In this document: one piece after another, positions 26,014 through 34,480 of the stretch
Numbering within the stretch: the stretch's first letter is position 1
Layout of the letters: every line of letters begins with the position of its first letter
DNA from: Clostridiaceae bacterium
Lineage (GTDB): Bacteria > Bacillota > Clostridia > Peptostreptococcales > T1SED10-28
Assembly (NCBI GenBank): GCA_003554105.1
Contig: PWFQ01000018.1
Location: forward strand, 58,683-122,682
Length of the DNA stretch: 64,000 bases
Direction of reading: 5' to 3'
Made by a program: the position numbers and the translations under genes
The notes under the pieces: model-generated
What the model was told of the DNA's origin: nothing
Seen by the model: only the letters and a program-made list of their open reading frames with translations
The model's database searches: none

Positions 26014-27774
26014 TTATTCAATTTCCCAGCCTTGATTAATCACTCGTTCATTGATCATTCTGTAGATCGTTAATACTTCCTGATACTCATCAGAAGTGTG
26101 TTCATAGAGAGTCCCTTCAGCTGTCATTCCGTAGTCCCTCTTAAAGAAGGGCATTCTTTCATAGAGGTTTCTGATCCCTTGCATATGAGTCGGCAATGGT
26201 TGTTTTGCTTTCTCCAGGATCAGGGGGGCAAGATATGACGCATTCATTAGAGGTATTTCCCTGTGTTCCATGGGATAGTTCGCCCAGAGCACGTAGGGTA
26301 CCGTTCTTAGACGCAAATCCCCTTGCAGTTCCTCCTGTGTTTCCTCTCCGATATAATTCAATTGGCGGTAGACACCATAATTGTTTCCAAGCATCGGCAA
26401 GTGGTCCCCAAAGAAGAGGAGAAGGGTTGGCTCGTCATGTTGATCAAGATATTCCACTAACCTCTTCAGTTCCTGATCAGAATAATAAAGACCCTGAGAA
26501 TAGGTTCGAAGAATACTCATTAAATTTTCGTCCAGATCCCCTTCGATGTTCAGCCATGGTTCTTCACGTTCTTCATTGTATGGTCCGTGGTTTTGCATGG
26601 TTACACTAAAGAGGAACAAAGGTTTTTCTGTTTTCTCCAGTTGTTCGATCAGTAGATCCGTTACATACTCATCAGAAATAAAAGGTCCATACTCCTGAGC
26701 CTCTACCATATTTTCAATGGAGATAAATTCTTCAAATCCGAAATACCGGAATACCTCATCTCTCTGATAGTACCACGGGTAATAAGGGTGGATTGCAATT
26801 GAACGGTATCCTTCGTCACTAAATATCGATGCTAAACTTTCGGTTTTATCCTTTATGTTTTCTCTATAAACAATATGATAATCAGCGGGATAATTTTTCA
26901 ATGTCAGTCCCGTTAACACTTCAAACTCAGTATTTGCCGTGCCTCCTCCAAATACGGGAACGTAAATCTCTCCTGTTACCCCTTCAGACTGCAGCTCTTG
27001 AAAATGCTCCACCGGATTAACTGAAAAATCAACATTTAATCGATTGACGTCCCAAAAAGCCTCGCTCATAAGAATGATCACATTGGGTTTTACCCGGGAG
27101 GGTCTGTGGTCCATATCATTCTCAACTTCATCCAGAAAGCTCTCTGCCTCTTCCTCAATTTCCGGGTCTTCAACCTCCGGTTCCGGTCTTGTGAAACTGG
27201 ACATGGAATAAATAATCCCTGTTTTCCAAGGATCAAGATCTTTCGTGTAGAGAACTTGACCGATGGCCAGAATTACGAGACTCACCACAAGAAGAATCGC
27301 CATTGATCTTTTTATAAATATTGATCCATGGTTGCCCACTAATTTTTTCATTAAGATAAAGATTCCGTAACCTAAGGGAATTGATAATACAACCAGAAAA
27401 ACCCAAAGGGGGCTGAAAAATTCCGGTAAAAGAACCCACAGTTCCCGGATTAATGCAAAATCCTGAGGAATGAGGGGAACACTCCTGATTGATGCTTTAT
27501 TTGCATTTATTACCCCCAGGATCAGGGCTGTTATTCCTACAAACCAGATCGCTCCATAAACTCTTCTGAAGAGTAGAATTAAAAGAGCCGTATGACCGAC
27601 CAGAAAAGCAATATTCATTACAAACAAAAGCGGGTGGTAAAAAACCCATTGGATCACCTCAAGAACGCTGAAGCGAAACAACATTTCATTAACAATCACC
27701 ACAATTGTCATGATCAAGAGTATTCTCATCATTAATACATACTTAATATTTGATGGTTTTTGCTTGTTTTTCAT
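26014..27774 (-). CDS. LTA synthase family membrane sulfatase (phosphoglycerol transferase)
   Basis: A 586-residue enzyme with about five N-terminal membrane helices (residues 10-180) and an extracellular alkaline-phosphatase-superfamily domain (about 230-530). The domain has NVIILMSEAFWD (metal-binding Glu), GGGTANTEFEVLTGL carrying the likely catalytic Thr, VTMQNHGPY and LLFFGDHLPMLG (Asp/His metal ligands). It resembles LtaS-like and related phosphoglycerol transferases. Whether it makes lipoteichoic acid or decorates another glycan is not evident. An acidic linker (about 195-220) separates the parts. GGGGGATG precedes the ATG. It may be transcribed with the mutarotase-like gene downstream (101-nt gap). 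Confidence 0.88.
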   Translation of the reverse strand: MKNKQKPSNIKYVLMMRILLIMTIVVIVNEMLFRFSVLEVIQWVFYHPLLFVMNIAFLVGHTALLILLFRRVYGAIWFVGITALILGVINANKASIRSVPLIPQDFALIRELWVLLPEFFSPLWVFLVVLSIPLGYGIFILMKKLVGNHGSIFIKRSMAILLVVSLVILAIGQVLYTKDLDPWKTGIIYSMSSFTRPEPEVEDPEIEEEAESFLDEVENDMDHRPSRVKPNVIILMSEAFWDVNRLNVDFSVNPVEHFQELQSEGVTGEIYVPVFGGGTANTEFEVLTGLTLKNYPADYHIVYRENIKDKTESLASIFSDEGYRSIAIHPYYPWYYQRDEVFRYFGFEEFISIENMVEAQEYGPFISDEYVTDLLIEQLEKTEKPLFLFSVTMQNHGPYNEEREEPWLNIEGDLDENLMSILRTYSQGLYYSDQELKRLVEYLDQHDEPTLLLFFGDHLPMLGNNYGVYRQLNYIGEETQEELQGDLRLRTVPYVLWANYPMEHREIPLMNASYLAPLILEKAKQPLPTHMQGIRNLYERMPFFKRDYGMTAEGTLYEHTSDEYQEVLTIYRMINERVINQGWEIE

Positions 27775-27921
27775 TTCCCGTCATCCCCCTTACTGATTCC
27801 CCTACATTTATGGTATCGATTATATATGTCATCACCATGACGGAATAAAAAAGCTCCGGTTCCCGCTTCCTGAAAAGAAAGTGAAAATCAGAGCAGAATA
27901 GATAAACTCAACTTCATGTGC

Positions 27922-28455
27922 TTATTGGTTTTCGTCTCTCCCAAAATCCCGATGAACGCGATATCCAAATTGAGCCTGCAGGATCAAAAGACAGCATGCC
28001 AGGACGATAAAGAAATTTAACGAAACCATAGACCAGAGGTTGTGATAGCGATCATGAAAAATCAACTCCTGGTGAAAGAAGAATGCATAGGTTGAAACTC
28101 CAACACTCAATGCGCCTGCCATTGCGATCAGCTTCTCCTCTTGATAAATTCCAAGGATGAAAAGCCCGATATAGATCGCCAAATAAGAGAGGAGTCCCGG
28201 AGTAAATTCAATAAAGACAAATACAGTTAAGTGAATCCCTGCCAGTGCCAAGTATTTTGCTGTATAGATCATTCGGTTAGTGTAGACCACATAGGACATG
28301 ATTAGGGCTAAGCCTCCACAAGCAAATAAAATAATTGCTCCCGCAATGGGATCCCTCACGCTTAACAAGTTGTTTAAAAATACTAAAACCGATGCAATCC
28401 ATAAAAGTTGAACCACTAGCCGGTTTTGACTTTTGATTAAAGCTGTCCGATCCAT
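27922..28455 (-). CDS. Stand-alone six-helix membrane protein resembling an MCP sensor domain
   Basis: A 177-residue protein that is almost entirely membrane helices (about six), with short loops, ending soon after the last helix in GYRVHRDFGRDENQ. The helix pattern (RLVVQLLWIASVLVF near the start, VYTNRMIYTAKYLALAG in the middle, ILQAQFGYRVHRD at the end) resembles the N-terminal membrane domain of some Firmicute methyl-accepting chemotaxis proteins. No HAMP or signalling domain follows, and no frameshifted continuation is obvious in the 150 nt downstream. It may be a truncated receptor or an independent sensor. Start at the first ATG; the ribosome site is GGCAGGTG. Function unknown. Confidence 0.65.
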   Translation of the reverse strand: MDRTALIKSQNRLVVQLLWIASVLVFLNNLLSVRDPIAGAIILFACGGLALIMSYVVYTNRMIYTAKYLALAGIHLTVFVFIEFTPGLLSYLAIYIGLFILGIYQEEKLIAMAGALSVGVSTYAFFFHQELIFHDRYHNLWSMVSLNFFIVLACCLLILQAQFGYRVHRDFGRDENQ

Positions 28456-28572
28456 ATTTCACACCTGCCTCATAGATAAATAATATTATTTAGACCATTG
28501 TATATTATAACACATTTTTCTCAAAAATGCGCCCATTTTATTCTGCAAAAAAATGAAAATTCGTTAATTCGT

Positions 28573-28609
28573 CTTAACAATAATTGTTAAGTATTTAGAA
28601 AAAATCTAA
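28573..28609. promoter_or_regulatory. Two adjacent dyads upstream of the SOUL gene
   Basis: CTTAACAA-TAA-TTGTTAAG (28573-28591) is a perfect inverted repeat, followed at once by TTAGA-A5-TCTAA (28595-28609). A TATAAT box lies at 28639-28644. These are probable operator sites, regulator unknown. Confidence 0.5.
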
Positions 28610-28676
28610 TTTTCTATTTTCTTTTCTTTCGTTTATAGTATAATGAAAGAAAGATTATTAATCAGGAGGTTTTCAC

Positions 28677-29198
28677 ATGTCCTATAAATCCCTTCACTAT
28701 GAACTGTTGATGAAAAAGGAAAAATTTGAGGTAAGAAAATATCCGTCTTTCAAACTTGTCCAATTTGAAAGCTACGGTGATTCAGACAGTACAACGGCCT
28801 TCCAAGCACTGTTTAATTACATTCAGGGACAAAACGACGACGGAAAAAAAATTGCAATGACTACTCCGGTATTCCAGGAAAAAGATTCAGCCGCATTCCG
28901 AATGTCTTTCGTTATACCCCGGAGCATTGAAAAACCACCTCAACCGAAAGATCCTCAATTGACTCTTGTTCAAAAAAATGGTGGAGTCTATATTGTTCAT
29001 CGCTATCGTGGAGCTCAATCCTTTGAAAATTTGGAGAAGTATAAGAAGGTTCTTGAGAACATTCTCCTAGAGCGCAAATATGTTTCAAAAGGGATCATAC
29101 TTGGTGCCTTCTATAACAGCCCTTTTACTTTCCCCTTTCTGAAACACAACGAAGTCCTCACGGAAATCGAAGGCGAATCCTTTCAGCCTGTTTACTGA
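28677..29198 (+). CDS. SOUL heme-binding family protein
   Basis: A 173-residue single SOUL domain, the family of heme-binding p22HBP-like proteins. Recognisable segments are YELLMKKEKFEVRKYPSFK at the N-terminus, AFQALFNYIQGQN, KIAMTTPVF and the C-terminal ILGAFYNSPFTFPF. It is cytosolic with no signal peptide. Bacterial members are sporadic and their function is unsettled; heme or tetrapyrrole binding or buffering is the usual suggestion. AGGAGG lies 7 nt before the ATG. It is monocistronic behind two palindromes. Confidence 0.88.
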   Translation: MSYKSLHYELLMKKEKFEVRKYPSFKLVQFESYGDSDSTTAFQALFNYIQGQNDDGKKIAMTTPVFQEKDSAAFRMSFVIPRSIEKPPQPKDPQLTLVQKNGGVYIVHRYRGAQSFENLEKYKKVLENILLERKYVSKGIILGAFYNSPFTFPFLKHNEVLTEIEGESFQPVY

Positions 29199-29205
29199 AC
29201 AAAAC

Positions 29206-29240
29206 GGCATCTCCCTTAAGGAAGAAGGTGGATGCCTTCA
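29206..29240. terminator. Hairpin between SOUL and M23 genes
   Basis: GGCATC (29206-29211) pairs with GATGCC (29231-29236), with CCTTAAGG inside. The plus side runs into CACTTTTTC and the minus side into GTTTTG. It overlaps the M23 stop region. Confidence 0.6.
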
Positions 29241-30820
29241 CTTTTTCGATAGGGTCGTCCCTGTATAAAATACCCTGGTTCTAATGGTGTGTTGAAATAG
29301 GAAATCGTAAAATGCAGATGCGGACCTGTGGAAAAGCCTGTTGATCCTACAGTCCCAATTACTTGTCCCTTGTCCACCATTTCTCCCTCTTCTGCCTCCA
29401 GATGGTTCAAATGAAGATACACGGATAAAAGACCCCATCCATGATCGATTATAATGGTATTCCCCTGCATGATAAACTCCCTCGACAACACAACCCGTCC
29501 GTTATTTGTCGCTTTAACTTCAGTTCCTAAGGGAGCAGCAATGTCAATACCGTTATGTCGATAGGATGTCATTTGATCATTTACCCGCCTCTTTTCTCCA
29601 AATTCAGTGGTGAGTCTTCCCCCAACCGGAAGGATAAAGTCTTCCTCATAATACTTCTCTCCACTGCTCTCCAAAAAAACAGGTCGGTAGTAGCGAGCGC
29701 TCTCAGCATAGGCCTCTTCATTCCGGGTAGCAGCCTCAATCCCCGGATCAATTCTGAGATGCTGGGTCAAATATTCCCTTGGTTCAATCATGATTTGATA
29801 TTCCTGCTGCTCTTCCTCATTTTCTTTATCAATTAAAGTTATAGTATTCTCACCGACCGGCGTGTGGTAATTTGTCGGTAAAAATAACCTGATGAAATTA
29901 TCTTTCTCGTAGTATCTGATTTGATCTTTCAGTTCCCCTTCAATCGAGAAATCCCTGAGCGAACTTACGTTAAATACTCTTCCCATTATTAGTTCATCCT
30001 GTTCCACCACCCTCTTTTCCAGTTCGAGGCGTGGGGGACGTTGAATAGAGATTGAAAAAGTTAATTGCTGCTCATACTCATATCCTGAAGCCCCTTCTTT
30101 TCTTAAACGAAGATGATATAAATATTCTCCGTTCTCTTTGGGGAGAGAAAGAACTCCTTCTTCAATTTCTCCTTTAAATCCGATCTCCTTTTCCCGGGTT
30201 CCAATCCCGGAAATTTCATAGCTTCCTTTTATTTCTTCCGACAAACCCTGAAGCTCCATCGACTGATTCTCTTCTCGAATAATCATCCTTTCCCTCGGCT
30301 CTTCTGTCGGAAGATCAAACCAGCCTTCATTGTATCCTTTTACAGTATGGCTCTCCGGCGTGATTTCTATGGATCCTTCTTCAGTGACGAGACCCATGGA
30401 TTCTGTGGGAATTTCTTCGGAAATATGCTTTCGAAATTCCTCATGGGTATGAAAAAATATCGGATCATCTAAAGACAGCACTGAATTCTTCTTCTGATTG
30501 AAAAGCCATACCCGTTCGTCTTTGTCAAAGTAAAGATCATACATCCTCTCCATCCCGAAGGTATAATGTAATTTCAGTTGATATGGGGGTTCATGACGAA
30601 CCAGAGATTCTGGCAACTCATCTTCAACGTTCTGCTTTTTCAATGCTTGACGAAGCAGCTCATCATCCTCTAAAGATATTACGCCACCATCATTTCTGTA
30701 CTCACTCGTGATTTCCTGCAAGAGAAAAGTAGGAATCTCTTCCGAGTTCAAAAATGCAGTTCCTCCGACAGCCACTAAAAAAAAGAATGCAATAAGGCTT
30801 ACTGCGAGTATTTTTTTCAA
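29216..30820 (-). CDS. Large secreted/anchored M23 family peptidase
   Basis: A 534-residue protein with an N-terminal signal or anchor (about residues 5-23) and a long beta-rich extracellular region (about 30-395) of unknown fold. The C-terminal M23 domain is about 400-525. Zinc ligands are visible in RHNGIDIAAP (His and Asp) and GPHLHFTI (HLH), with STGFSTG before it. It probably cleaves peptidoglycan cross-bridges or activates another hydrolase. The central region may hold Ig-like or wall-recognition modules; residues near 300-375 read like a PEGA/Ig-type strand repeat. GGAGGAATG precedes the ATG. It is unrelated in architecture to the shorter M23 protein at the window start. Confidence 0.88.
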   Translation of the reverse strand: MKKILAVSLIAFFFLVAVGGTAFLNSEEIPTFLLQEITSEYRNDGGVISLEDDELLRQALKKQNVEDELPESLVRHEPPYQLKLHYTFGMERMYDLYFDKDERVWLFNQKKNSVLSLDDPIFFHTHEEFRKHISEEIPTESMGLVTEEGSIEITPESHTVKGYNEGWFDLPTEEPRERMIIREENQSMELQGLSEEIKGSYEISGIGTREKEIGFKGEIEEGVLSLPKENGEYLYHLRLRKEGASGYEYEQQLTFSISIQRPPRLELEKRVVEQDELIMGRVFNVSSLRDFSIEGELKDQIRYYEKDNFIRLFLPTNYHTPVGENTITLIDKENEEEQQEYQIMIEPREYLTQHLRIDPGIEAATRNEEAYAESARYYRPVFLESSGEKYYEEDFILPVGGRLTTEFGEKRRVNDQMTSYRHNGIDIAAPLGTEVKATNNGRVVLSREFIMQGNTIIIDHGWGLLSVYLHLNHLEAEEGEMVDKGQVIGTVGSTGFSTGPHLHFTISYFNTPLEPGYFIQGRPYRKSEGIHLLP

Positions 30821-30866
30821 CGTCCATTCCTCCTAAGAAATCTTTGGTTCTCCCTCTACAATAACC

Positions 30867-30898
30867 AAAAAAAGAACCTATAGCAAGGTTCTTTTTTC
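30867..30898 (-). terminator. Terminator after the cupin gene
   Basis: AAAAAAGAACCT and AGGTTCTTTTTT form a 12-bp stem with a six-base loop and flanking A/T runs. It separates the cupin gene from the M23 gene on the same strand. Confidence 0.85.
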
Positions 30899-30921
30899 TT
30901 TTTTAAATGTTGGAGGATCTC

Positions 30922-31239
30922 TTAAAAGTTTGGTGTTTTTACATTCAAGACGATGAATTCCTCTCCTTGATCCGCCCACAGTGCCATTTCCACTTCCGGA
31001 GGACAAAGAATGATATCTGTCGCCTTCACAACGGCTTTTTCTTCACCGATCTGAATCGTACCTTTCCCTTTCACGATGTAGAAGAATACATCAACGGGGA
31101 CTTTATGGCGGGGCACATGATCATCGGGGCTTAAGTTTAGATTCATAACTCTGGTGTTTTCATGATCGATCAGTTTTTTTGCCAACACACCCTTTGCATT
31201 CCTTTTTCCTTCAATTTCTTTCATCTTAATGATTTTCAT
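30922..31239 (-). CDS. Small cupin domain protein
   Basis: A 105-residue single-domain cupin. The first motif is degenerate (HKVPVDVFFYIVKGKGTIQIG, where His and Val-Asp-Val replace H-x-H...E). The second motif is PPEVEMALWA, in which the usual His is absent. Metal binding is therefore uncertain and the protein may act as a small-molecule sensor. The ATG at 31239 follows AAGGAG by 8 nt; the frame opens three codons earlier at a GTG within the ribosome site. It lies 63 nt behind the NapH-like gene and may be co-transcribed with it. Confidence 0.82.
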   Translation of the reverse strand: MKIIKMKEIEGKRNAKGVLAKKLIDHENTRVMNLNLSPDDHVPRHKVPVDVFFYIVKGKGTIQIGEEKAVVKATDIILCPPEVEMALWADQGEEFIVLNVKTPNF

Positions 31240-31302
31240 TTTAAGCACTCCTTCTATTTCATTTATCTATCATTATGTCTGCAAATCAATCAATCTTTCT
31301 GT

Positions 31303-31953
31303 TCAGCGGAAATAAATCGCATTGGTGGGACAGACTTTCTCACATTCAAAGCAAACGAGACAATCTTTCGTGATAATCCGTCGTGTCTTCCCGTCTTTGT
31401 CCGCTGTAATTGAAAGGTTTGGACATACCCTATCGCACTGTCCGCATCCAATGCAACCCTCTTTTTCAACGGTCATTTTTTTCAATTTCAGCCCTTTGAT
31501 TTTTGCCGTCAAACTCATGACAAGTCCGTGAGGGCAGATTCGATGCCAAAACTCTTCTTTTGTAAACAGGGAAACCCCCACTCCAAATCCAACCAGGATG
31601 ACAATCAGATTCACTCTGATGCCTAATCTCTGTGTTGTAATCATTCCTCCGAAAAACATCACAAGAAATAACAATTGCAGTATTTTCACAAATCCCCTGT
31701 TTTTACCGTTCTCATGCTTCATCCCCGGAGCCTTTCTTTTTATTCCAAATTTCTGATAGATCCATGTTTCAAAACGCATTACAGTTCCCATGGGACAAAC
31801 CCAGCCGCAATACACCCTGCCCCAAAATACCCCTAAAAGAAGTCCGAGTCCTAATAGAATAACCCAAGCCTGCATTCTTCGAAGTGTGAGAAGTAAAAAA
31901 AAGCCCAGTAAAAATACTCCTTGTACTATCCCTCTAGCCCTCCTCCTGTTCAT
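31303..31953 (-). CDS. NapH/NosR-like membrane 4Fe-4S ferredoxin
   Basis: A 216-residue protein with about three or four membrane helices and polyferredoxin features. An N-terminal YCGWVCPMGT motif is followed by a RICPHG motif after the later helices, the paired CxxxCP signatures of NapH/NosR/CcoG relatives. A C-terminal ferredoxin domain has two 4Fe-4S cluster motifs (CIGCGQCDRVCP and CLVCFECEKVCP). It would carry electrons between membrane and cytoplasmic partners. AAAGGAGG lies 7 nt before the ATG. It is divergent from a Crp/Fnr regulator and next to the nitrosative-stress genes, which suggests electron supply to NO or hydroxylamine detoxification. Confidence 0.88.
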   Translation of the reverse strand: MNRRRARGIVQGVFLLGFFLLLTLRRMQAWVILLGLGLLLGVFWGRVYCGWVCPMGTVMRFETWIYQKFGIKRKAPGMKHENGKNRGFVKILQLLFLVMFFGGMITTQRLGIRVNLIVILVGFGVGVSLFTKEEFWHRICPHGLVMSLTAKIKGLKLKKMTVEKEGCIGCGQCDRVCPNLSITADKDGKTRRIITKDCLVCFECEKVCPTNAIYFR

Positions 31954-31980
31954 TTGTCATCCTCCTTTTTATCAATCCTC

Positions 31981-32009
31981 TTGTCTCTTTACGTTAATTC
32001 TACTATACT
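31981..32009 (+). promoter_or_regulatory. Promoter of the first Crp/Fnr regulator
   Basis: TTGTCT (31981-31986) and TATACT (32004-32009) with a 17-bp spacer, 44 nt before the ATG at 32053. Confidence 0.65.
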
Positions 32010-32024
32010 GAAAGCAAGATATCG

Positions 32025-32038
32025 GTAACCTATGTTAC
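32025..32038. promoter_or_regulatory. GTAAC-N4-GTTAC dyad in the regulator leader
   Basis: A perfect inverted repeat lies between the predicted start of transcription and the ribosome site of the regulator gene. It is a candidate autoregulatory site. Confidence 0.45.
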
Positions 32039-32052
32039 GAAAGGATGAAAAA

Positions 32053-32745
32053 ATGAAAAGCGGTACACTGAACCATAAACAATTATCACTGATCGCACGA
32101 TCCCCTTTGTTTAAGAATCTTGATCCCTCAAGTCTTCCACTGATCTTTCAACATCTTCATGCAGAAGTTCGCCGTTTCCCAGCACAAGCATTGATTGCCT
32201 CGGAGGGTGATCCTTGTACCGGTATCGGCATTGTCCTGGGAGGCTCCATTGATGTGAAAAAAATTCATCTTTCAGGAAAAGAAACAACCATCACTGAAAT
32301 CACTCCCAGTGAAACCTTCGGTGAAGTCATCATCTTTTCCGATCACAAAACCTACCCCTCTGCCCTTATTTCACAACAAAAGACGACACTTCTTTTTATC
32401 TCCGAAGAAGAGATTTTAAGACTCTGCAGATTCAACCATGTATTTCTTAAGAACCTGATGGGGCTTCTCTCCAATAAAGTATTGATGATGAGTGATAAGG
32501 TGCGGATTCTTTCCTATGATCGACTTCGCCAAAGAATCGCTTCATATTTAATAGGTTTTTATCACAAAACTCATTCATCGACATTTACCGTCCCTCACAA
32601 TCGGCAGGAAATGGCTGATTATTTGAGTATGCCCAGGCCCTCCCTTTCCCGGGAGCTAAAAAACATGAAAACCGAGGGACTCATCTCCTACCGGCGTAAT
32701 CAGTTTACCCTTATAAATCCGGAAAAACTGGAACTGATTATTTAA
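32053..32745 (+). CDS. Crp/Fnr family transcriptional regulator (RPSLSRE-type helix)
   Basis: A 230-residue regulator with an N-terminal cyclic-nucleotide-binding-like beta barrel (about 20-130), a long dimer helix and a C-terminal winged helix. The recognition helix reads MPRPSLSRELKNM, the variant common in Clostridial Crp/Fnr proteins rather than RETVSR. Only two cysteines occur (in DPCTG and RLCRF), so an FNR Fe-S cluster is unlikely; heme or small-molecule sensing as in HcpR is possible. GAAAGGATG lies before the ATG at 32053, seven codons inside the longest frame. Its position between a NapH-like ferredoxin and the DUF438/Hcp/Ric genes makes it a candidate nitrosative-stress regulator. 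Confidence 0.88.
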   Translation: MKSGTLNHKQLSLIARSPLFKNLDPSSLPLIFQHLHAEVRRFPAQALIASEGDPCTGIGIVLGGSIDVKKIHLSGKETTITEITPSETFGEVIIFSDHKTYPSALISQQKTTLLFISEEEILRLCRFNHVFLKNLMGLLSNKVLMMSDKVRILSYDRLRQRIASYLIGFYHKTHSSTFTVPHNRQEMADYLSMPRPSLSRELKNMKTEGLISYRRNQFTLINPEKLELII

Positions 32746-32760
32746 CACTTTATCTTCAAA

Positions 32761-32778
32761 CTGTGAGTCTCATCACAG
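32761..32778. promoter_or_regulatory. Consensus Crp/Fnr-family operator TGTGA-N6-TCACA
   Basis: CTGTGAGTCTCATCACAG is a palindrome with exact TGTGA and TCACA half-sites. It lies 75 nt before the DUF438 gene and just beyond the first regulator's stop. The half-site is the one read by RETVSR-type helices, such as that of the regulator at 37155. Confidence 0.75.
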
Positions 32779-32787
32779 TATTTTTAG

Positions 32788-32815
32788 TTGATAAGAATTA
32801 TCATTGTCTTATACG
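32788..32815 (+). promoter_or_regulatory. Promoter of the DUF438 gene overlapped by a Fur-like dyad
   Basis: TTGATA (32788-32793) and TATACG (32810-32815) are 16 bp apart. TGATAA-GAA-TTATCA (32789-32803) is a perfect dyad covering the -35 and matches the Fur 7-1-7 box at 14 of 15 positions. Confidence 0.55.
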
Positions 32816-32835
32816 ACTATGAAAGGAAGATGTTT

Positions 32836-34422
32836 ATGTGTACTTTACATGACTCCAATCATCAAATGGGAGAAGTCATCCAGGCAGATATGAAAAAGAT
32901 CGACCGCATTATGGAAATAAAAGTGGATTTCCTAAAAAATCGCATCTCACAAGAAGAGGCAAAGCTGAAACTTCGAAATGCTGTGGATTTTGTGACTGCC
33001 GACGAATTTGCATTTTGCGAACATTTATTGACGAAGTATGGAATTTCCGACGATACAATTACAGAGCGCATCGAAGAAATCAGGGAAATTTTTGAAGGTC
33101 TGCTTCGTAAAGATGAGCTGTCTCTTCCTGAAGGACATCCTATTCACACTTATCTCCTGGAGGTACAAGAAATAAGAGTTTTGATCACAAAAATGAATGA
33201 ACAGCTACAGAAGAATTTTATAAAAAATCAATGGCTTGAGCTCTATGATCAGCTGGAAGACATCCATCTCCATTTTGCCCGAAAGCAGAATCAACTATTC
33301 CCCCGTTTCGAGGATAAGGACTTCGACAAGCCCTCAAAGGTAATGTGGAGTCTTGAGAATGCCATTCGGAATCAAATGAAGGAAGCCAGGGATGCTTTGG
33401 AGGATGATCGGGATAAGGAGTTTTTGGCTTTACAGAAAGATGTTCTTGTATTGATTGAAGACATGATGGATAAAGAAGAGGAAGTCCTCTACCCGACTGC
33501 ACTGAAAATGATCTCCGATAGGGAGTTCATTGAAATGCGAAAGGGTGATGATGAAATCGGTTATGCTTTCGGAATTACACCAAAGGATTATCATGGAGCT
33601 TCACAACCATCCCGGGAAGCTGATCAGGAAAGCGGTTCATTTATGGATGATCTGAAAAAACTAATGAAGAAACATGGACTCAATCCCTCCGTTCCTGGCA
33701 AAGATCATGTCTTGGACGTTACCAGAGGAAAGCTGACTTTGGAACAAGTCAACTTGATTTTTCAGAACCTCCCCGTGGATTTGTCTTTTGTTGATGAACA
33801 TGAATTGGTGAAGTTTTATAGCGATACCCCCCATCGTGTTTTCCCCAGAAGTCCCGGTGTCATCGACCGAAAAGTTGAAAATTGCCACCCCAGGGAAAGC
33901 GTTTCCACAGTCAAAGAGATTATTGAGGCCTTTAAAAATGGAAAAGAGGATCAAGCGGAGTTCTGGTTGGAACTCGGAGACCGTTTCATTTATATTCTTT
34001 TTGTTGCAATACGGGATGAAAACAATAATTTCCGGGGCGTTCTGGAAGTTATGCAGGATGTTACGAGAATCCGCAGCCTGACAGGGTCACAGCGACTTCT
34101 TTCCTGGAATCAAGGACCGGAAAGCAATGAAGTTCCTGCGTCCAGTGAATCTATAGGCACACAAGGAGAAAATTCGGAATCCGGTGAACTAACCCCCAAT
34201 ATTACAAGGGATACCGTTGTTGGAGAACTCATCAAGAATTATCCCTATCTTAAAGATGAGTTGCTCAGCCTTTCACCGAAGTTTTCCAAATTAAAAAATC
34301 CCATCCTCTTTAAAACCATGTCCTCCATTGCAACAATGGAAATGATTGCCGAGCGGGGAAACCTCAATGTTGATGAATTGATTGCCAAACTCGAAGCCCG
34401 AATTGACAAGGAAATCGGGTAA
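32836..34422 (+). CDS. DUF438 protein: hemerythrin-like, PAS and DUF1858 domains
   Basis: A 528-residue multidomain sensor. Residues about 15-80 form the DUF438 helical domain. About 90-230 form a hemerythrin-like four-helix bundle, with His and Glu residues in LPEGHPIHTYL, DIHLHFARKQNQLFPRFE and DKEEEVLYPTAL. About 285-415 form a PAS domain of the PAS_10 type (NLIFQNLPVDLSFVDEHELV to GVLEVMQDVTRI). The C-terminal 70 residues match DUF1858 (DTVGELIKNYP style). Di-iron, O2 or NO sensing is likely from family knowledge. I start at the ATG at 32836 (MCTLHD), 6 nt after AGGAAG; the preceding in-frame ATG abuts the ribosome site. Convergent with hcp. Confidence 0.9.
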   Translation: MCTLHDSNHQMGEVIQADMKKIDRIMEIKVDFLKNRISQEEAKLKLRNAVDFVTADEFAFCEHLLTKYGISDDTITERIEEIREIFEGLLRKDELSLPEGHPIHTYLLEVQEIRVLITKMNEQLQKNFIKNQWLELYDQLEDIHLHFARKQNQLFPRFEDKDFDKPSKVMWSLENAIRNQMKEARDALEDDRDKEFLALQKDVLVLIEDMMDKEEEVLYPTALKMISDREFIEMRKGDDEIGYAFGITPKDYHGASQPSREADQESGSFMDDLKKLMKKHGLNPSVPGKDHVLDVTRGKLTLEQVNLIFQNLPVDLSFVDEHELVKFYSDTPHRVFPRSPGVIDRKVENCHPRESVSTVKEIIEAFKNGKEDQAEFWLELGDRFIYILFVAIRDENNNFRGVLEVMQDVTRIRSLTGSQRLLSWNQGPESNEVPASSESIGTQGENSESGELTPNITRDTVVGELIKNYPYLKDELLSLSPKFSKLKNPILFKTMSSIATMEMIAERGNLNVDELIAKLEARIDKEIG

Positions 34423-34431
34423 CCATAAAGA

Positions 34432-34465
34432 AATCAGGTGCACCTTCACAGTGCACCTGATTTTA
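34432..34465. terminator. Bidirectional terminator
   Basis: AATCAGGTGCAC and GTGCACCTGATT form a perfect 12-bp stem followed by TTATTCTTT, between the convergent DUF438 and hcp genes. Confidence 0.88.
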
Positions 34466-34480
34466 TTCTTTAAGAATGCT

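Noticed and set aside
26196..26609. Plus-strand 137-codon frame
   Set aside because: Antisense to the LTA-synthase-like gene, which has clear conserved motifs in its own frame.
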